Counted from the stretch's first letter, positions 54,556-63,300 are shown. The stretch is DNA of 64,000 bases from Ruegeria arenilitoris (GCF_013030265.1 NZ_WPZQ01000011.1:62001-126000), one strand, 5' to 3'. Numbers and translations: made by a program. Notes: generated by a model from the letters alone, not told the origin.

Positions 54556-55776
54556 ATGACCGACCTAACAAATCGCCCAGAGTTCTTTACCTGTCACAAT
54601 GGTGACAAAGCGCCCCTGCCGTTCAGCAAGGGGGAATATGAACGTCGCTTGGCCAAGCTGCGCTCGATTATGGCAGCCCGCGATGTTTCCGCAGTGCTGC
54701 TGACTTCGATGCACAACATCGCTTACTATTCCAGCTTTCTGTACTGTGCCTTCGGTCGTCCCTACGGCTGCGTTGTGACACAGGATAGCTGCACCACCGT
54801 GTCCGCCAATATCGACGCGGGACAGCCCTGGCGGCGTTCTGTCGAAGAAAACGTTATCTACACTGACTGGAAACGCGACAATTACTGGCGCGCTGTTGCA
54901 AGTCTGATTGGTAACGCGAAACGCGTCGGTATCGAGAGCGACCACATGACCTTGGCCGCGCGCGATACCGCGCTGAACATGCTGGGCGCGCCCGAGCTTG
55001 TCGACATTGCACCCGATACCATGGCAGCACGTATGGTGAAGTCCGCAGAAGAGATCGAGTTGATTAAGGGTGGTGCACGGACCGCTGACGTTGGTGGCGC
55101 CGCGATTCATGCTGCAATCCGAGAAGGTGCAACCGAGATTGAGATCGCAATGGCAGGCCGCGATGCGATGGAGGCCGAGATTGCCCGCGCTTATCCAGAT
55201 GCTGAATACCGTGACACCTGGGTTTGGTTCCAGTCAGGTCTCAACACAGACGGCGCCCATAACCCGGTGACAAAACGCGCGCTGCAGAAGGGCGATATTC
55301 TTTCGCTGAACACTTTCCCGATGATTTCGGGATACTACACAGCGCTTGAGCGGACCCTGTTTCTGGGTGAACCGGACGCTGAAAGCCTGCGCTTGTGGAA
55401 GGCCAACGTCGCAGCTCATGAACTGGGCCTAAGTCTGATCAAACCGGGCGCGACCTGTTCCGGCATCACTGCCGAGATCAACCGCTTTTTTGCGGATGAG
55501 GGCCTGCTGCAATACCGTTCCTTCGGCTACGGCCATTCCTTCGGTATTCTCAGCCACTATTACGGGCGCGAGGCAGGGCTGGAACTGCGTGAGGACATCG
55601 ACACCGTTCTCGAACCGGGCATGGTGGTTTCAATTGAACCCATGTTGTGGATTCCCGAAGGGCAGCCCGGCGCAGGCGGTTATCGTGAACACGATATTCT
55701 TGTTGTTGGTGAAGATGGCGCAGAAAACATCACGGGCTTCCCATATGGCCCGGGTCACAACATTATCGGCGCCTGA
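54556..55776 (+). CDS. creatinase (creatine amidinohydrolase)
   Basis: A 406-residue M24-fold enzyme that hydrolyses creatine to sarcosine and urea. The sequence strongly resembles Pseudomonas creatinase, which has about 403 residues. Matching segments are YYSSFLYCAFGRPYGCVVT, SANIDAGQPWRRSV, YTDWKRDNYW, WFQSGLNTDGAHNPVTKRALQKGDILSLN (containing the catalytic His), FPMISGYYTALERTLFLGE, RSFGYGHSFGILSHYYGREAGLELREDID and VLEPGMVVSIEPM. It lacks the M24 metal ligands, as creatinase does. The start at 54556 has GAGAG upstream. It follows the PotABCD-like importer by 164 bases in the same direction, consistent with creatine uptake and breakdown. Confidence 0.95.
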   Translation: MTDLTNRPEFFTCHNGDKAPLPFSKGEYERRLAKLRSIMAARDVSAVLLTSMHNIAYYSSFLYCAFGRPYGCVVTQDSCTTVSANIDAGQPWRRSVEENVIYTDWKRDNYWRAVASLIGNAKRVGIESDHMTLAARDTALNMLGAPELVDIAPDTMAARMVKSAEEIELIKGGARTADVGGAAIHAAIREGATEIEIAMAGRDAMEAEIARAYPDAEYRDTWVWFQSGLNTDGAHNPVTKRALQKGDILSLNTFPMISGYYTALERTLFLGEPDAESLRLWKANVAAHELGLSLIKPGATCSGITAEINRFFADEGLLQYRSFGYGHSFGILSHYYGREAGLELREDIDTVLEPGMVVSIEPMLWIPEGQPGAGGYREHDILVVGEDGAENITGFPYGPGHNIIGA

Positions 55777-55851
55777 CCGGATGCGTGGGGCCATTTGCTC
55801 CACGCTTGCCAAAGGATATCGACATATCAGATCCTAAGCGCTTCAAACGAC

Positions 55852-55889
55852 GTATTCCGGCACTCAGATCAGACTGACTGCCGGAATAC
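55852..55889. terminator. stem-loop between convergent creatinase and ureohydrolase genes
   Basis: GTATTCCGGCA - 16 bases - TGCCGGAATAC is a perfect 11-bp inverted repeat midway between convergent genes. It is flanked by two smaller hairpins: GCGTGG/CCACGC at 55783-55805 and AGCATT/AATGCT at 55893-55913. Placement suggests bidirectional transcription termination, though no long T-run is present. Confidence 0.55.
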
Positions 55890-55926
55890 TGAAGCATTCA
55901 AATGCAGAATGCTCTGGGGAGGGAAC

Positions 55927-56892
55927 TTACTTCCGATTGTGGAAGATGAAGCCGATGAAGTTCAGCAACAGTTGCGCCGCAAGAATCTGGGTGCTTTCGG
56001 ATGGGTCATAAGCTGGGGCGACCTCTACCAGATCGATGCCAACAACATCGCCACGTTTGCTCAGACCCTGCAGAATCTCCAACACGTCATAGTACTGAAA
56101 ACCACCATGGCTGGGTGTGCCAGTTCCGGGCGCAATTGATGGGCAGAATGCGTCAATATCGATGGTGACATAATAGCGTACACCTTCGGGAATACGATCC
56201 AAAACTCCCTGAGTTCCCAGTTTGCGGACCTGTCGGACCGACAGAATATCCGAGCCGCGGGCGCGGGCATCGTCATAACCCTCTTTCGCGGTCGAAGATA
56301 CGTTGCGGATACCCAGCTGGGTCATGCCCGATACGTAATCCTTCTCAATCGCACGACGCATTGGGTTGCCGTGGCCGACTGTGACGCCGTGGCGCTCATC
56401 GACAAAGTCCAGATGCGCGTCGATCTGAATGACGTGGATCGGACCTTTTTCGGCGCAGTCTTCCGCATAGGCATTAATGCAGGGAATGTTTACCGAGTGA
56501 TCACCGCCGATCGTGACGGGGATTGCACCCGCATCGAGTATCTTTTTGACGCCGTATTCGATGTTGGCGTGGCTCTCTTCGGTTTTAGTGTGGATGATAT
56601 CTGCATCCCCCAGATCAACGATGCGAACGTCGTTGCCAAGATAGGTGGCATCGTCCTCGTGATCATATGCACCTGCGTGGCCAAAGCTGAACAGGGTCGA
56701 TGCCTCACGCACCGATCGCGGCCCGAACCGTGCACCCGAACGGAACTGGCAGCCGAAATCAAATGGCGCACCAAGGATTGCTACATCCGCGTCGATCTCG
56801 TCCCAGTTCTCGACGTAAGGTTTCTTGCCAAAGGTCGAGATGCCAACAAAAGGCAGATTTAGACGACCAGCTTCATAACCATGTCCCGACAT
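55927..56892 (-). CDS. ureohydrolase (agmatinase/guanidino-acid hydrolase family)
   Basis: A 321-residue Mn2+-dependent ureohydrolase that releases urea from a guanidino compound. The metal ligands are visible in GGDHS (about 134-138), IDAHLDFVD (about 162-170) and TIDIDAFCPSIAPGTGTPSHGG (about 243-264). In the last motif the usual D-P Asp of S/T-x-D-x-D-x-x-D-P is Cys, although both metal-binding Asp residues are kept. GGAG precedes the start. It is adjacent to TRAP importer genes that favour organic acids. A guanidino-carboxylate such as guanidinoacetate or guanidinobutyrate is therefore at least as likely a substrate as agmatine. Confidence 0.87.
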   Translation of the reverse strand: MSGHGYEAGRLNLPFVGISTFGKKPYVENWDEIDADVAILGAPFDFGCQFRSGARFGPRSVREASTLFSFGHAGAYDHEDDATYLGNDVRIVDLGDADIIHTKTEESHANIEYGVKKILDAGAIPVTIGGDHSVNIPCINAYAEDCAEKGPIHVIQIDAHLDFVDERHGVTVGHGNPMRRAIEKDYVSGMTQLGIRNVSSTAKEGYDDARARGSDILSVRQVRKLGTQGVLDRIPEGVRYYVTIDIDAFCPSIAPGTGTPSHGGFQYYDVLEILQGLSKRGDVVGIDLVEVAPAYDPSESTQILAAQLLLNFIGFIFHNRK

Positions 56893-56913
56893 GAATTCTC
56901 CGTTTCTTATTGT

Positions 56914-58194
56914 TTAGCGATAAGCCAGTTCCGGCAGGAACAGGGCGATTTGAGGGAAGGCTACCAGCAACCCGGTCACAATCAAAAGAATGATCAGGAA
57001 CGGGGGTACACCGCGTACCACTTCGATAAAGGGCCGGCGGAAGACAGCGATGGCGGTGAACAGGTTGCAGCCGAAGGGTGGTGTTGCCGCGCCGATGGCC
57101 ACCTGCAATGTGATCAGGACACCGACCAATACCGGGTCCAGCCCGCTAGCTTTGATCATTGGCGCAAAGATCGGCACCAGGATCAGGATCACCACGATCG
57201 AGTCCACAAACATGCAGCCAACAAAGAAGGCGACGTTGATCGCAAGCAGCACCATCAGTGGGCTGGCCTGTTCAAGACCCAACGCGGCAATGATGGTTTG
57301 CGGCACCTGCGCAAAGCTCAGCGTCCAGCTGAACGCCGCACCGGCCGCGATCAGGATGAAGACTACCGAGGTGATGGCGCCGGTGGACAGCGCGATATCG
57401 AACAGATCTCCGATTTTGATCGAGCGGAAGATCACGACCTCAAGCACGACGGCATAGAGAACGCAGATCGCAGCGGCTTCGGTTGGAGAGAAGACACCGC
57501 CATAGATGCCGCCAACGATGATGGCCGGGAAGCCCATGGGCCAGAGTGCCTTGCGCAGAGCGGTAAAGCGCTGGCCCCAGCCTTCGCGCGGCAGCACAGG
57601 AATATCGTGGCGATAGGCGTAATACATGCAATAGGTCGAGAACAGCACCACAATCAGCAGGCCCGGCAGGATACCCGCAATGAACAGTTGCGAGATCGAT
57701 GTGCCTGAGACCACGCCATAGATAATCATGCCGATCGAGGGCGGGATCAGGTAGGCGAGATCGGCGGCGTTGACGATCAGGCCAATTGAAAAGCTGTCGC
57801 TATAGCCCGATTTCAGCATCCGGGGCCGCATGGCCCCACCGATGGCCACCACTGTCGCCTGTGTCGAGCCACAAACCGCGCCGAACAGTGCGCAAGCTGA
57901 TGTGACAGAAATAGCGAGCCCGCCCTTGATGTGGCCCATGAAACTCATCACCAGATCGATCAGCCGGTTGGCGGAATGACCCCGCGTGATGATATCGGCA
58001 GCGAGAATGAACATTGGCACCGCAATCAGCGCGGCCGGTTTCACACCCCCGATCATCTGCTGGATCAGGATCTGCATGTTCATGTTGGGGAAATAGACAA
58101 GGAACCCCAGCACCGCCGCCGAGATCAACGGCATTTTCATCGGAAACCCTGCCAACAGCAGGACGATCATCACGATCAGCATCAACTCGGTCAT
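56914..58194 (-). CDS. dctM: TRAP transporter large permease (DctM)
   Basis: A 426-residue membrane protein with about 12 hydrophobic segments and the DctM signature (MPLISAAVLGFLVYFP, GGVKPAALIAVPMFILAADIITRG, LIPPSIGMIIYGVVSGTSISQLFIAGILPG). It carries the sodium-driven transport path of TRAP importers for organic acids. It overlaps the small-permease gene by 4 bases (ATGA). Confidence 0.93.
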   Translation of the reverse strand: MTELMLIVMIVLLLAGFPMKMPLISAAVLGFLVYFPNMNMQILIQQMIGGVKPAALIAVPMFILAADIITRGHSANRLIDLVMSFMGHIKGGLAISVTSACALFGAVCGSTQATVVAIGGAMRPRMLKSGYSDSFSIGLIVNAADLAYLIPPSIGMIIYGVVSGTSISQLFIAGILPGLLIVVLFSTYCMYYAYRHDIPVLPREGWGQRFTALRKALWPMGFPAIIVGGIYGGVFSPTEAAAICVLYAVVLEVVIFRSIKIGDLFDIALSTGAITSVVFILIAAGAAFSWTLSFAQVPQTIIAALGLEQASPLMVLLAINVAFFVGCMFVDSIVVILILVPIFAPMIKASGLDPVLVGVLITLQVAIGAATPPFGCNLFTAIAVFRRPFIEVVRGVPPFLIILLIVTGLLVAFPQIALFLPELAYR

Positions 58195-58796
58195 TTGTCT
58201 GCCTCCGTGGAATCTTCGTAGCGCTGAATTGCAGCTGCAGTTTCAGGGTCTTCATAGCTGTCAACTTCGAGGTAAGAGACGTAGACCTCTTCCTCGGCAA
58301 AGTTCAGATTGCGGATTGCCGTCAGCAGGTATTGGAAAGACGCGAGGCTCAGGCCGATCACTACCCAGACATATGTCAGATACAGCGGCAGCTGCAGCGC
58401 CGGGGTAATTCGCCCGCGTGAGGCGACTTTCTGCACATATTCCAGCGCGTACCAGGCCAGTACGGCCATAACTACGGCGGTGGTCGCGGCGATGATGACC
58501 ATCAGACCTTTACGCAGTTTGATCGGAAGCGCATCATAGATCGCCGACATGCGGATATGAATGCCCTTGCGGGTGGCGTAGCCCAGCCCCATGAAGGTGA
58601 CGATTACGATGAGGAATTCATTCAATTCCTCGGAAAAATAGATGGATTGATTGAACACGTACCGGCCAAAGACGTTGGCGATAGTATTCACGGCCATCAG
58701 GATGATCCCCCAGCCCAGGATCAAGACTTCGATCCGCCCGATGACGGCGTCGATCTTTCCCAGAAAGCCGAAGGGAGTGGCAGTGCCGCTGTTCAT
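58191..58796 (-). CDS. dctQ: TRAP transporter small permease (DctQ)
   Basis: A 201-residue protein with four hydrophobic segments: VLILGWGIILMAVNTIANVFGRYVF, LNEFLIVIVTFMGLGYATRKG, LMVIIAATTAVVMAVLAWYALEY and LPLYLTYVWVVIGLSLASFQYLLTAI. These match DctQ. GGGAGGATATC precedes the ATG. The C-terminal 40 residues are acidic and extend beyond the usual length. Confidence 0.92.
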   Translation of the reverse strand: MNSGTATPFGFLGKIDAVIGRIEVLILGWGIILMAVNTIANVFGRYVFNQSIYFSEELNEFLIVIVTFMGLGYATRKGIHIRMSAIYDALPIKLRKGLMVIIAATTAVVMAVLAWYALEYVQKVASRGRITPALQLPLYLTYVWVVIGLSLASFQYLLTAIRNLNFAEEEVYVSYLEVDSYEDPETAAAIQRYEDSTEADK

Positions 58797-58815
58797 GATA
58801 TCCTCCCTTTTAAAA

Positions 58816-58840
58816 CCCTCACGCGCCCGGCGCGTGAGGG
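58816..58840 (-). terminator. stem-loop attenuator between dctP and dctQM
   Basis: On the minus strand a perfect 11-bp stem (CCCTCACGCGC - 3 bases - GCGCGTGAGGG) is followed by TTTTAAAAGG. It lies between the binding-protein gene and dctQ. Partial termination here would give more DctP than permease, a common TRAP operon layout. Confidence 0.75.
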
Positions 58841-58864
58841 AGTTTTACGTGAGTGGTGGGGAGA

Positions 58865-59881
58865 TCAGTTGCCCGCAAGCTCAGCTCGCAGAGCGTCCAG
58901 CAATTCCTGACCACGCGCGCCGACCGTATCGACATAAGCTGCCGAGGTGCCGGTGCTGCGCTCACGGAAGGCGTCACGCTCTTCTTCAGTCAGGACGACC
59001 AGGCCGATATCGGGCTTGGCTTCTTTGATGATGTCCAGACGCTGCTGGTTGAAGTCGGTGACAACGCCATCGATGAACCCGGTCATGTCGGCCATGGTGT
59101 CACGTACCAGTTGCTGGCGATCAGGGCTGAGGGTTTCGAACCAGTCCGAGCCGGCAACAACGGTGGTGACCAGCTCTTGCTCACCGGCCCAGATCAGGTG
59201 GCTGGTGACTTCGTAGAACTTCATTTCTTCGATGGTCGGGATCGGGTTTACCTGACCGTCGACAGCACCCAGCTGCAGCGCGCCGAACACCTCGCCGAAC
59301 GGCAGCGGTGTCGGGCTGGCGCCCATGTTCTTGTAGGTCTCCAGAAGGATTGGCGACACCATCACGCGCATTTTGAAGTTGTCAAAATCTTCAGGTGTGC
59401 GGATTTCGCGGTTGGTGGTCCAGACCTGCGGGCCTTCGGAATACATGGTCATGACTTCCAGACCACGCTGACGGAAGTCATCGTTCAGCGGACCGTAAAT
59501 AGTTTCCGAGCTGCTGAGGATGTTCGAAATCGCTGCCGGATCAGACGGCAGCAGGTAGGGCAGCAGGAAGACCTGGCTTTCGGGAACAATGGTGCCAAGG
59601 TTGCCGATCGAGACGTTGGTGAACTGGATGATGCCGTCCGCGGCCTGCTCGACCGTTTCGGTTGGCGTGCCCAGGGTACCCATCGGGTAAACCGTTACGG
59701 TCACTTCGCCGTTGGTGGCTGCTTCGATACGCGATTTGAACTCTTGCGCATAGGCATCCATGATCGAGCCCGGAATCTCCTCGATGGCGAATTTCCAGTC
59801 CTCGGCCATCACGCTGATCGGCGCGATGCTCAGCAGCGCAGCGGCGGCAGTTATCTTGATATTGGAGAAAGAGATTGTCAC
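58865..59881 (-). CDS. dctP: TRAP transporter solute-binding protein (DctP)
   Basis: A 338-residue periplasmic binding protein. A GTG start at 59881 is chosen because GGGAGG stands eight bases upstream and a signal peptide follows (VTISFSNIKITAAAALLSIAPISVMAED); the frame upstream adds a non-signal extension. DctP features include RIEAATNGEVTVTVYPMGTLG, IQFTNVSIGNLGTIVPE, FDNFKMRVMVSPILLETYKNMGASPTPLPFGEVFGALQLGAVDGQVNPI. The conserved Arg of KMRVM normally binds the ligand carboxylate, so the substrate should be a carboxylic acid. Confidence 0.92.
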   Translation of the reverse strand: MTISFSNIKITAAAALLSIAPISVMAEDWKFAIEEIPGSIMDAYAQEFKSRIEAATNGEVTVTVYPMGTLGTPTETVEQAADGIIQFTNVSIGNLGTIVPESQVFLLPYLLPSDPAAISNILSSSETIYGPLNDDFRQRGLEVMTMYSEGPQVWTTNREIRTPEDFDNFKMRVMVSPILLETYKNMGASPTPLPFGEVFGALQLGAVDGQVNPIPTIEEMKFYEVTSHLIWAGEQELVTTVVAGSDWFETLSPDRQQLVRDTMADMTGFIDGVVTDFNQQRLDIIKEAKPDIGLVVLTEEERDAFRERSTGTSAAYVDTVGARGQELLDALRAELAGN

Positions 59882-59974
59882 GCGAATGTCCTCCCATTTC
59901 GCTTTCATTGCCAATTCTGGAGAGAACCACACCACGGATTCTTTCATGAAAAAATATTATCTTGTAAATGTTCA

Positions 59975-60000
59975 CATAAAGAAAAACTATGTTATGTGGT
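59975..60000. promoter_or_regulatory. candidate LysR operator between dctP and the LysR gene
   Basis: CACATAA - 12 bases - TTATGTG is a perfect 7-bp inverted repeat in the A/T-rich divergent region between dctP (start 59881) and the LysR gene (start 60017). Divergent placement next to its regulator and the spacing fit LysR-type control of TRAP-importer genes. Confidence 0.55.
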
Positions 60001-60016
60001 TAGGAGGAGCTGACCT

Positions 60017-60916
60017 TTGAAACTGCTGAGAAATACACTCCTTGAGACATTTGTGGCCGTGGTCGATTGCGGTGGATTTACCGATGCACAGTACGCACTG
60101 GGCATTACACAATCCGCCATCAGCATTCGAATCCGCGACCTCGAAGCGGCACTTGGATATCGTGTGTGCGAACGCGGGCGAGGGGGGTTCCGCCTCACGG
60201 AGCGGGGTGAGATCGCCTATGGCAAAGCCAGGGACATTCTGCGCAGCGCGCGTGATTTTGATGCCGAACTCCTTGAGCTTCGGGACGCCACAACCGGCGA
60301 TTTGCGGATCGGGGTCGTGGACGCCGTCAACACCCTTGCCGACCTGAGCCTGGAAAAGGCCCTGAAGCGGTTTCTCGACCGGCCAAACGATGTACGCCTG
60401 GAGATTGTTGTTGCTTCACCGACGGAACTCACACAACAGCTGATAACCGGAAAACTGCATGTTGCAATTGCACCGTTTCGCAACCAAGTTGCTGATCTGA
60501 CATACACCGAATTGTGCCAAGAAGAGCACCGGCTCTATTGCGGTCGCGACCATCCGTTGTTCGATTTGCCCAACGACAAAATCGATATCAACATCATCTC
60601 GGGTTATCATATTTGCCAGAGATCCTACAGCCACCTGGTATCGCCCGAGCTTCAATCCACAGACCCAAAGGCTGTCGTGGCGAATATGGAGGCCATGGCG
60701 ACATTAATTGAGACCGGACACTACCTTGGGCCACTGCCGGTCCACTTCGTAGAAGCCAGAGCACAGAACGGAAAGCTCCGAGAACTTGCGCCGGACAGGT
60801 TGCACTGGACCTCCACATTCTACCTCGCAACCCGGCCGACAAACCTTCACAGACGAGCAGTTGAGCTTTTTGTTGAGGATGTGATCTGGGCTTGTGGAGC
60901 GGACGCTAAACGATAA
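60017..60916 (+). CDS. LysR-family transcriptional regulator
   Basis: A 299-residue regulator with a TTG start preceded by AGGAGG. The HTH reads TLLETFVAVVDCGGFTDAQYALGITQSAISIRIRDLEAALGYRVCER (about 6-53), followed by the effector domain from GDLRIGVVDAVNTLADL. It is divergent from the TRAP operon and shares its promoter region, so it probably activates dctPQM and the linked ureohydrolase in response to the imported acid. Confidence 0.93.
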   Translation: MKLLRNTLLETFVAVVDCGGFTDAQYALGITQSAISIRIRDLEAALGYRVCERGRGGFRLTERGEIAYGKARDILRSARDFDAELLELRDATTGDLRIGVVDAVNTLADLSLEKALKRFLDRPNDVRLEIVVASPTELTQQLITGKLHVAIAPFRNQVADLTYTELCQEEHRLYCGRDHPLFDLPNDKIDINIISGYHICQRSYSHLVSPELQSTDPKAVVANMEAMATLIETGHYLGPLPVHFVEARAQNGKLRELAPDRLHWTSTFYLATRPTNLHRRAVELFVEDVIWACGADAKR

Positions 60917-60955
60917 AGCGTCAATATCAGGCGTCGGGCTCATTGATTTTCTAAG

Positions 60956-61090
60956 TCAGTAGATTGCGATTGCTGTAAGAGCGATTTCTGAAAGGAAGGC
61001 TTTCGGGCATCGTCTATAGCGGGCTTTCACATGCCCCAAGTTCAGGGGCCCGTCGAACATGATTTCGTCTAACCATCTTCAAACCGAAGG
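60956..61090 (-). pseudogene. IS5-family transposase remnant (C-terminal end only)
   Basis: The minus strand encodes a 36-codon C-terminal fragment: EIMFDGPLNLGHVK then ARYRRCPKAFLSEIAL, TAIAIY, stop. It aligns by eye with the conserved end of IS5-family transposases (EIMFGRLKDWRRVATRYDRC...FLSAI). Substitutions at normally fixed positions and an in-frame stop just upstream (near 61076) show decay. No inverted repeats or complete transposase were found, so this is an old insertion scar. Confidence 0.7.
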
Positions 61091-61217
61091 TGCCTTTGTC
61101 GTTTGGTCGCGTACCACGGTTATACAAGATCTTATGCAGGCCTCAGGGGTAGTGAACACCGTGAGGCGCGCGGGGGACACGCGCCAACCAGCTCGGGAAG
61201 AGAGATCGATATTCCCT

Positions 61218-61325
61218 TCATGCCATTAGCCTCAACTGATCGATAATGCGCGCGTTCATATGCGACTTGAGATAGCCAACCGGATCGTTCTTCTCGGTAT
61301 CTGGGATATTGATGACATGATACAT
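61218..61325 (-). pseudogene. unassigned short coding remnant
   Basis: The minus strand has a 35-codon open stretch beginning MYHVINIPDTEKNDPVGYLK and ending DQLRLMA, with protein-like composition but no recognised family. Another short protein-like stretch (about 61375-61460, containing MGAFFNTLPEIVPSLMEG) precedes it in the same direction. Both lie in the 568-base gap between the LysR gene and the orphan binding protein, alongside the transposase scar. They may be relics of genes formerly downstream of the binding protein. Confidence 0.3.
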
Positions 61326-61346
61326 CTCGATCTCTAGTTAATTACT

Positions 61347-61383
61347 GCGCTCTGCGTCACATCCCCGGATATTCGCAGAGCGC
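61347..61383. repeat. 10-bp perfect inverted repeat downstream of the orphan binding-protein gene
   Basis: GCGCTCTGCG - 17 bases - CGCAGAGCGC lies about 100 bases after the stop of the leftward binding-protein gene. It could be a terminator or RNA-stability hairpin, but lacks a following T-run. Confidence 0.4.
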
Positions 61384-61484
61384 GCCTTCCATGAGTGAGG
61401 GGACAATCTCAGGAAGTGTGTTGAAGAAGGCGCCCATCAGATCTGGTCTGAGCTGAACGCCTGAAATTGGCGGTGGTTAGTGGC

Positions 61485-63149
61485 TCAGGCCTTCCAGCCC
61501 CATTTGTAGTGATGATGTTCAAAGGCTGGGTGCATTCCGGTTTCAGCCAAGCCTTCGACCATGAAACGATAGAGTGAACGCCAGTACGGCTGAATGGTGA
61601 CGCCTTCTTCCTGGATCAGTTCTTCCATCTTTTTCGCCACCAAACGGCGCTTGTCTGCATCCGCAATTGTCAACGCTTCAGCCAGCAGGGCGTCAAACTC
61701 GGCATTTTCCCAACCAAACTCATTCCATGCCTCGCCTGATTTGTAGGCAAGCGCGTGAATCTGCACACCCAAGGGTCGATGGTTCCAATTGGTTGAACTG
61801 AACGGGTACTTGGTCCAGTCGTTCCAGAACGTTGCCCCAGGCAGAACTGTCCGCTTTACCTTGATACCCGCATCCCGCAACTGAGCGGCCGCAGCATCGG
61901 TTGTGTTTCTGCGCCAGTCATCATCGATCGAGAACAATTCGTGCTCGTAATCGCCCATTCCGGCCTCATCCATCAGTGCCTTCGCGGCCTTCGGATCATA
62001 GGGCATAGGTGGCAACGGGGCGAATTCGGGATGCAATGGGCCTACATGGTGGTTTTCGGCAGTTTCGCCGCGATTCCCGTAACCAAGTTCGAGCAGAACA
62101 GCGTTTTTAACCGCCATTTGAATTGCCTTGCGCACCCGCTTGTCAGCATAAGGTTTGCTACCATTTACCTCTGCTTGCTGGTTGGGACGGATGACAATGG
62201 TGCTCATGGTCAGCACTTCGGACTTTTCATAGCCGAGGCCATCCAGAACATCGATGAATTCTCCGACGGCCTCGTGAAGCATATCGACTTCGCCGGATTC
62301 CAGCGCTGCCAGCCAAGCAGCCGGATCGGTGCCATAGTCGATGTATTCGATCTTTTCCAAAGCTGGTTTGCCGAACACCTCATCGCCCCACCATGGATGC
62401 GCATCATTGCGTATCAGTGTGCATTTAACGCCCACCTCAAATTCATCGATCAGATACGGACCGGTGCCAATGGCACCTTTGACGTCGTTTTCATCGAAGG
62501 ATTCATGCACGATTGCAGCAGGATAGTCAGACATTCCCGCAATCAGAGAAATATCCGAATCCGGTAGTGTGAGCTTTACCGTATGATCGCCTACGACTTT
62601 GACCATGTCGGGGCTGGCTTTGTTCAGCGTCGGGTCAACCAGACTTGCAAAGCGACCGGCCATCGAGTTGGTTTCGACACTTCTGTCAGTCCATCCGCGA
62701 ATATTCCGGGCTACATCCTGAGCCGTAAAATCGTCACCATTGTTCCACTTCACGCCCCTGCGGACATGAAGAGTGTATTCGGTGGCGTCATCATTAACCT
62801 CCCAGCCTTCTAGCAGCATGGGCGTCAACGAACCATCAGGGTTGTATTGCACCAGATATTCAAGGGTGCCGCGGGTTTCGTTGCCCATTTCGGACCAGTC
62901 ATAGGTACGCGGGTCCTTCAAAGCGCGCACGCTCATCTGAACGCGCACAACGCCGCCATCCTTTTTGATGACATCCGCACTTGCCGGTGCCGGCACACCA
63001 ATCAAACTGTAAGCAGCCGCAGCGCTAACCCCGAGGCCAGTGGCACGAGTCAAGAATTCGCGACGGCTAAGCTTTCCCTGATGATATTCACTGGCGTGCA
63101 TTTCGATCGCCCAGTGGATGTCAGATTGTTTTTTAGTCTTACTTTCCAA
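61485..63149 (-). CDS. ABC transporter substrate-binding protein, family 5 (peptide/nickel class), Tat-exported
   Basis: A protein of about 554 residues. A TTG start at 63149 is chosen because GGGAGG stands five bases upstream; Met codons further in are alternatives. A Tat signal is visible: [32 protein letters not shown]. Family-5 features follow: [59 protein letters not shown], and [21 protein letters not shown]. No permease or ATPase genes follow; downstream lie only remnants and an IS scar, so it is an orphan in this window. Confidence 0.9.
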   Translation of the reverse strand: MESKTKKQSDIHWAIEMHASEYHQGKLSRREFLTRATGLGVSAAAAYSLIGVPAPASADVIKKDGGVVRVQMSVRALKDPRTYDWSEMGNETRGTLEYLVQYNPDGSLTPMLLEGWEVNDDATEYTLHVRRGVKWNNGDDFTAQDVARNIRGWTDRSVETNSMAGRFASLVDPTLNKASPDMVKVVGDHTVKLTLPDSDISLIAGMSDYPAAIVHESFDENDVKGAIGTGPYLIDEFEVGVKCTLIRNDAHPWWGDEVFGKPALEKIEYIDYGTDPAAWLAALESGEVDMLHEAVGEFIDVLDGLGYEKSEVLTMSTIVIRPNQQAEVNGSKPYADKRVRKAIQMAVKNAVLLELGYGNRGETAENHHVGPLHPEFAPLPPMPYDPKAAKALMDEAGMGDYEHELFSIDDDWRRNTTDAAAAQLRDAGIKVKRTVLPGATFWNDWTKYPFSSTNWNHRPLGVQIHALAYKSGEAWNEFGWENAEFDALLAEALTIADADKRRLVAKKMEELIQEEGVTIQPYWRSLYRFMVEGLAETGMHPAFEHHHYKWGWKA

Positions 63150-63265
63150 TTTTTCCTCCCTTGGTGGGTGTTTCAATGCGAGGATCAACACGGCAAAATA
63201 ATTCGCCAAAGACGATCTTCGGTGCTGTCAGAACCTTCTCGTACCGGGGCTGACCGCCATCGAGT

Positions 63266-63300
63266 TGCCCTGCGTGAAATGATGAGAACCACGCAGGGCA
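63266..63300. terminator. stem-loop between the YfdX-family and binding-protein genes
   Basis: TGCCCTGCGTG - 13 bases - CACGCAGGGCA is a perfect 11-bp hairpin just after the stop codon of the leftward YfdX-family gene. There is no T-run, so termination is probable only by position and stem strength. Confidence 0.45.

Noticed and set aside
56881..57708. 275-codon plus-strand frame opposite dctM
   Set aside because: Composition is very rich in Q, D, H and R, typical of an antisense frame to a membrane protein gene.
58853..60013. 386-codon plus-strand frame opposite the TRAP binding-protein gene
   Set aside because: It is antisense to a convincing DctP gene and its translation has no recognisable features.
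60917..61484. Intact insertion sequence or integron near the IS5-like fragment
   Set aside because: Only about 36 codons of a transposase tail are recognisable; no terminal inverted repeats, target duplication or complete frame were seen.
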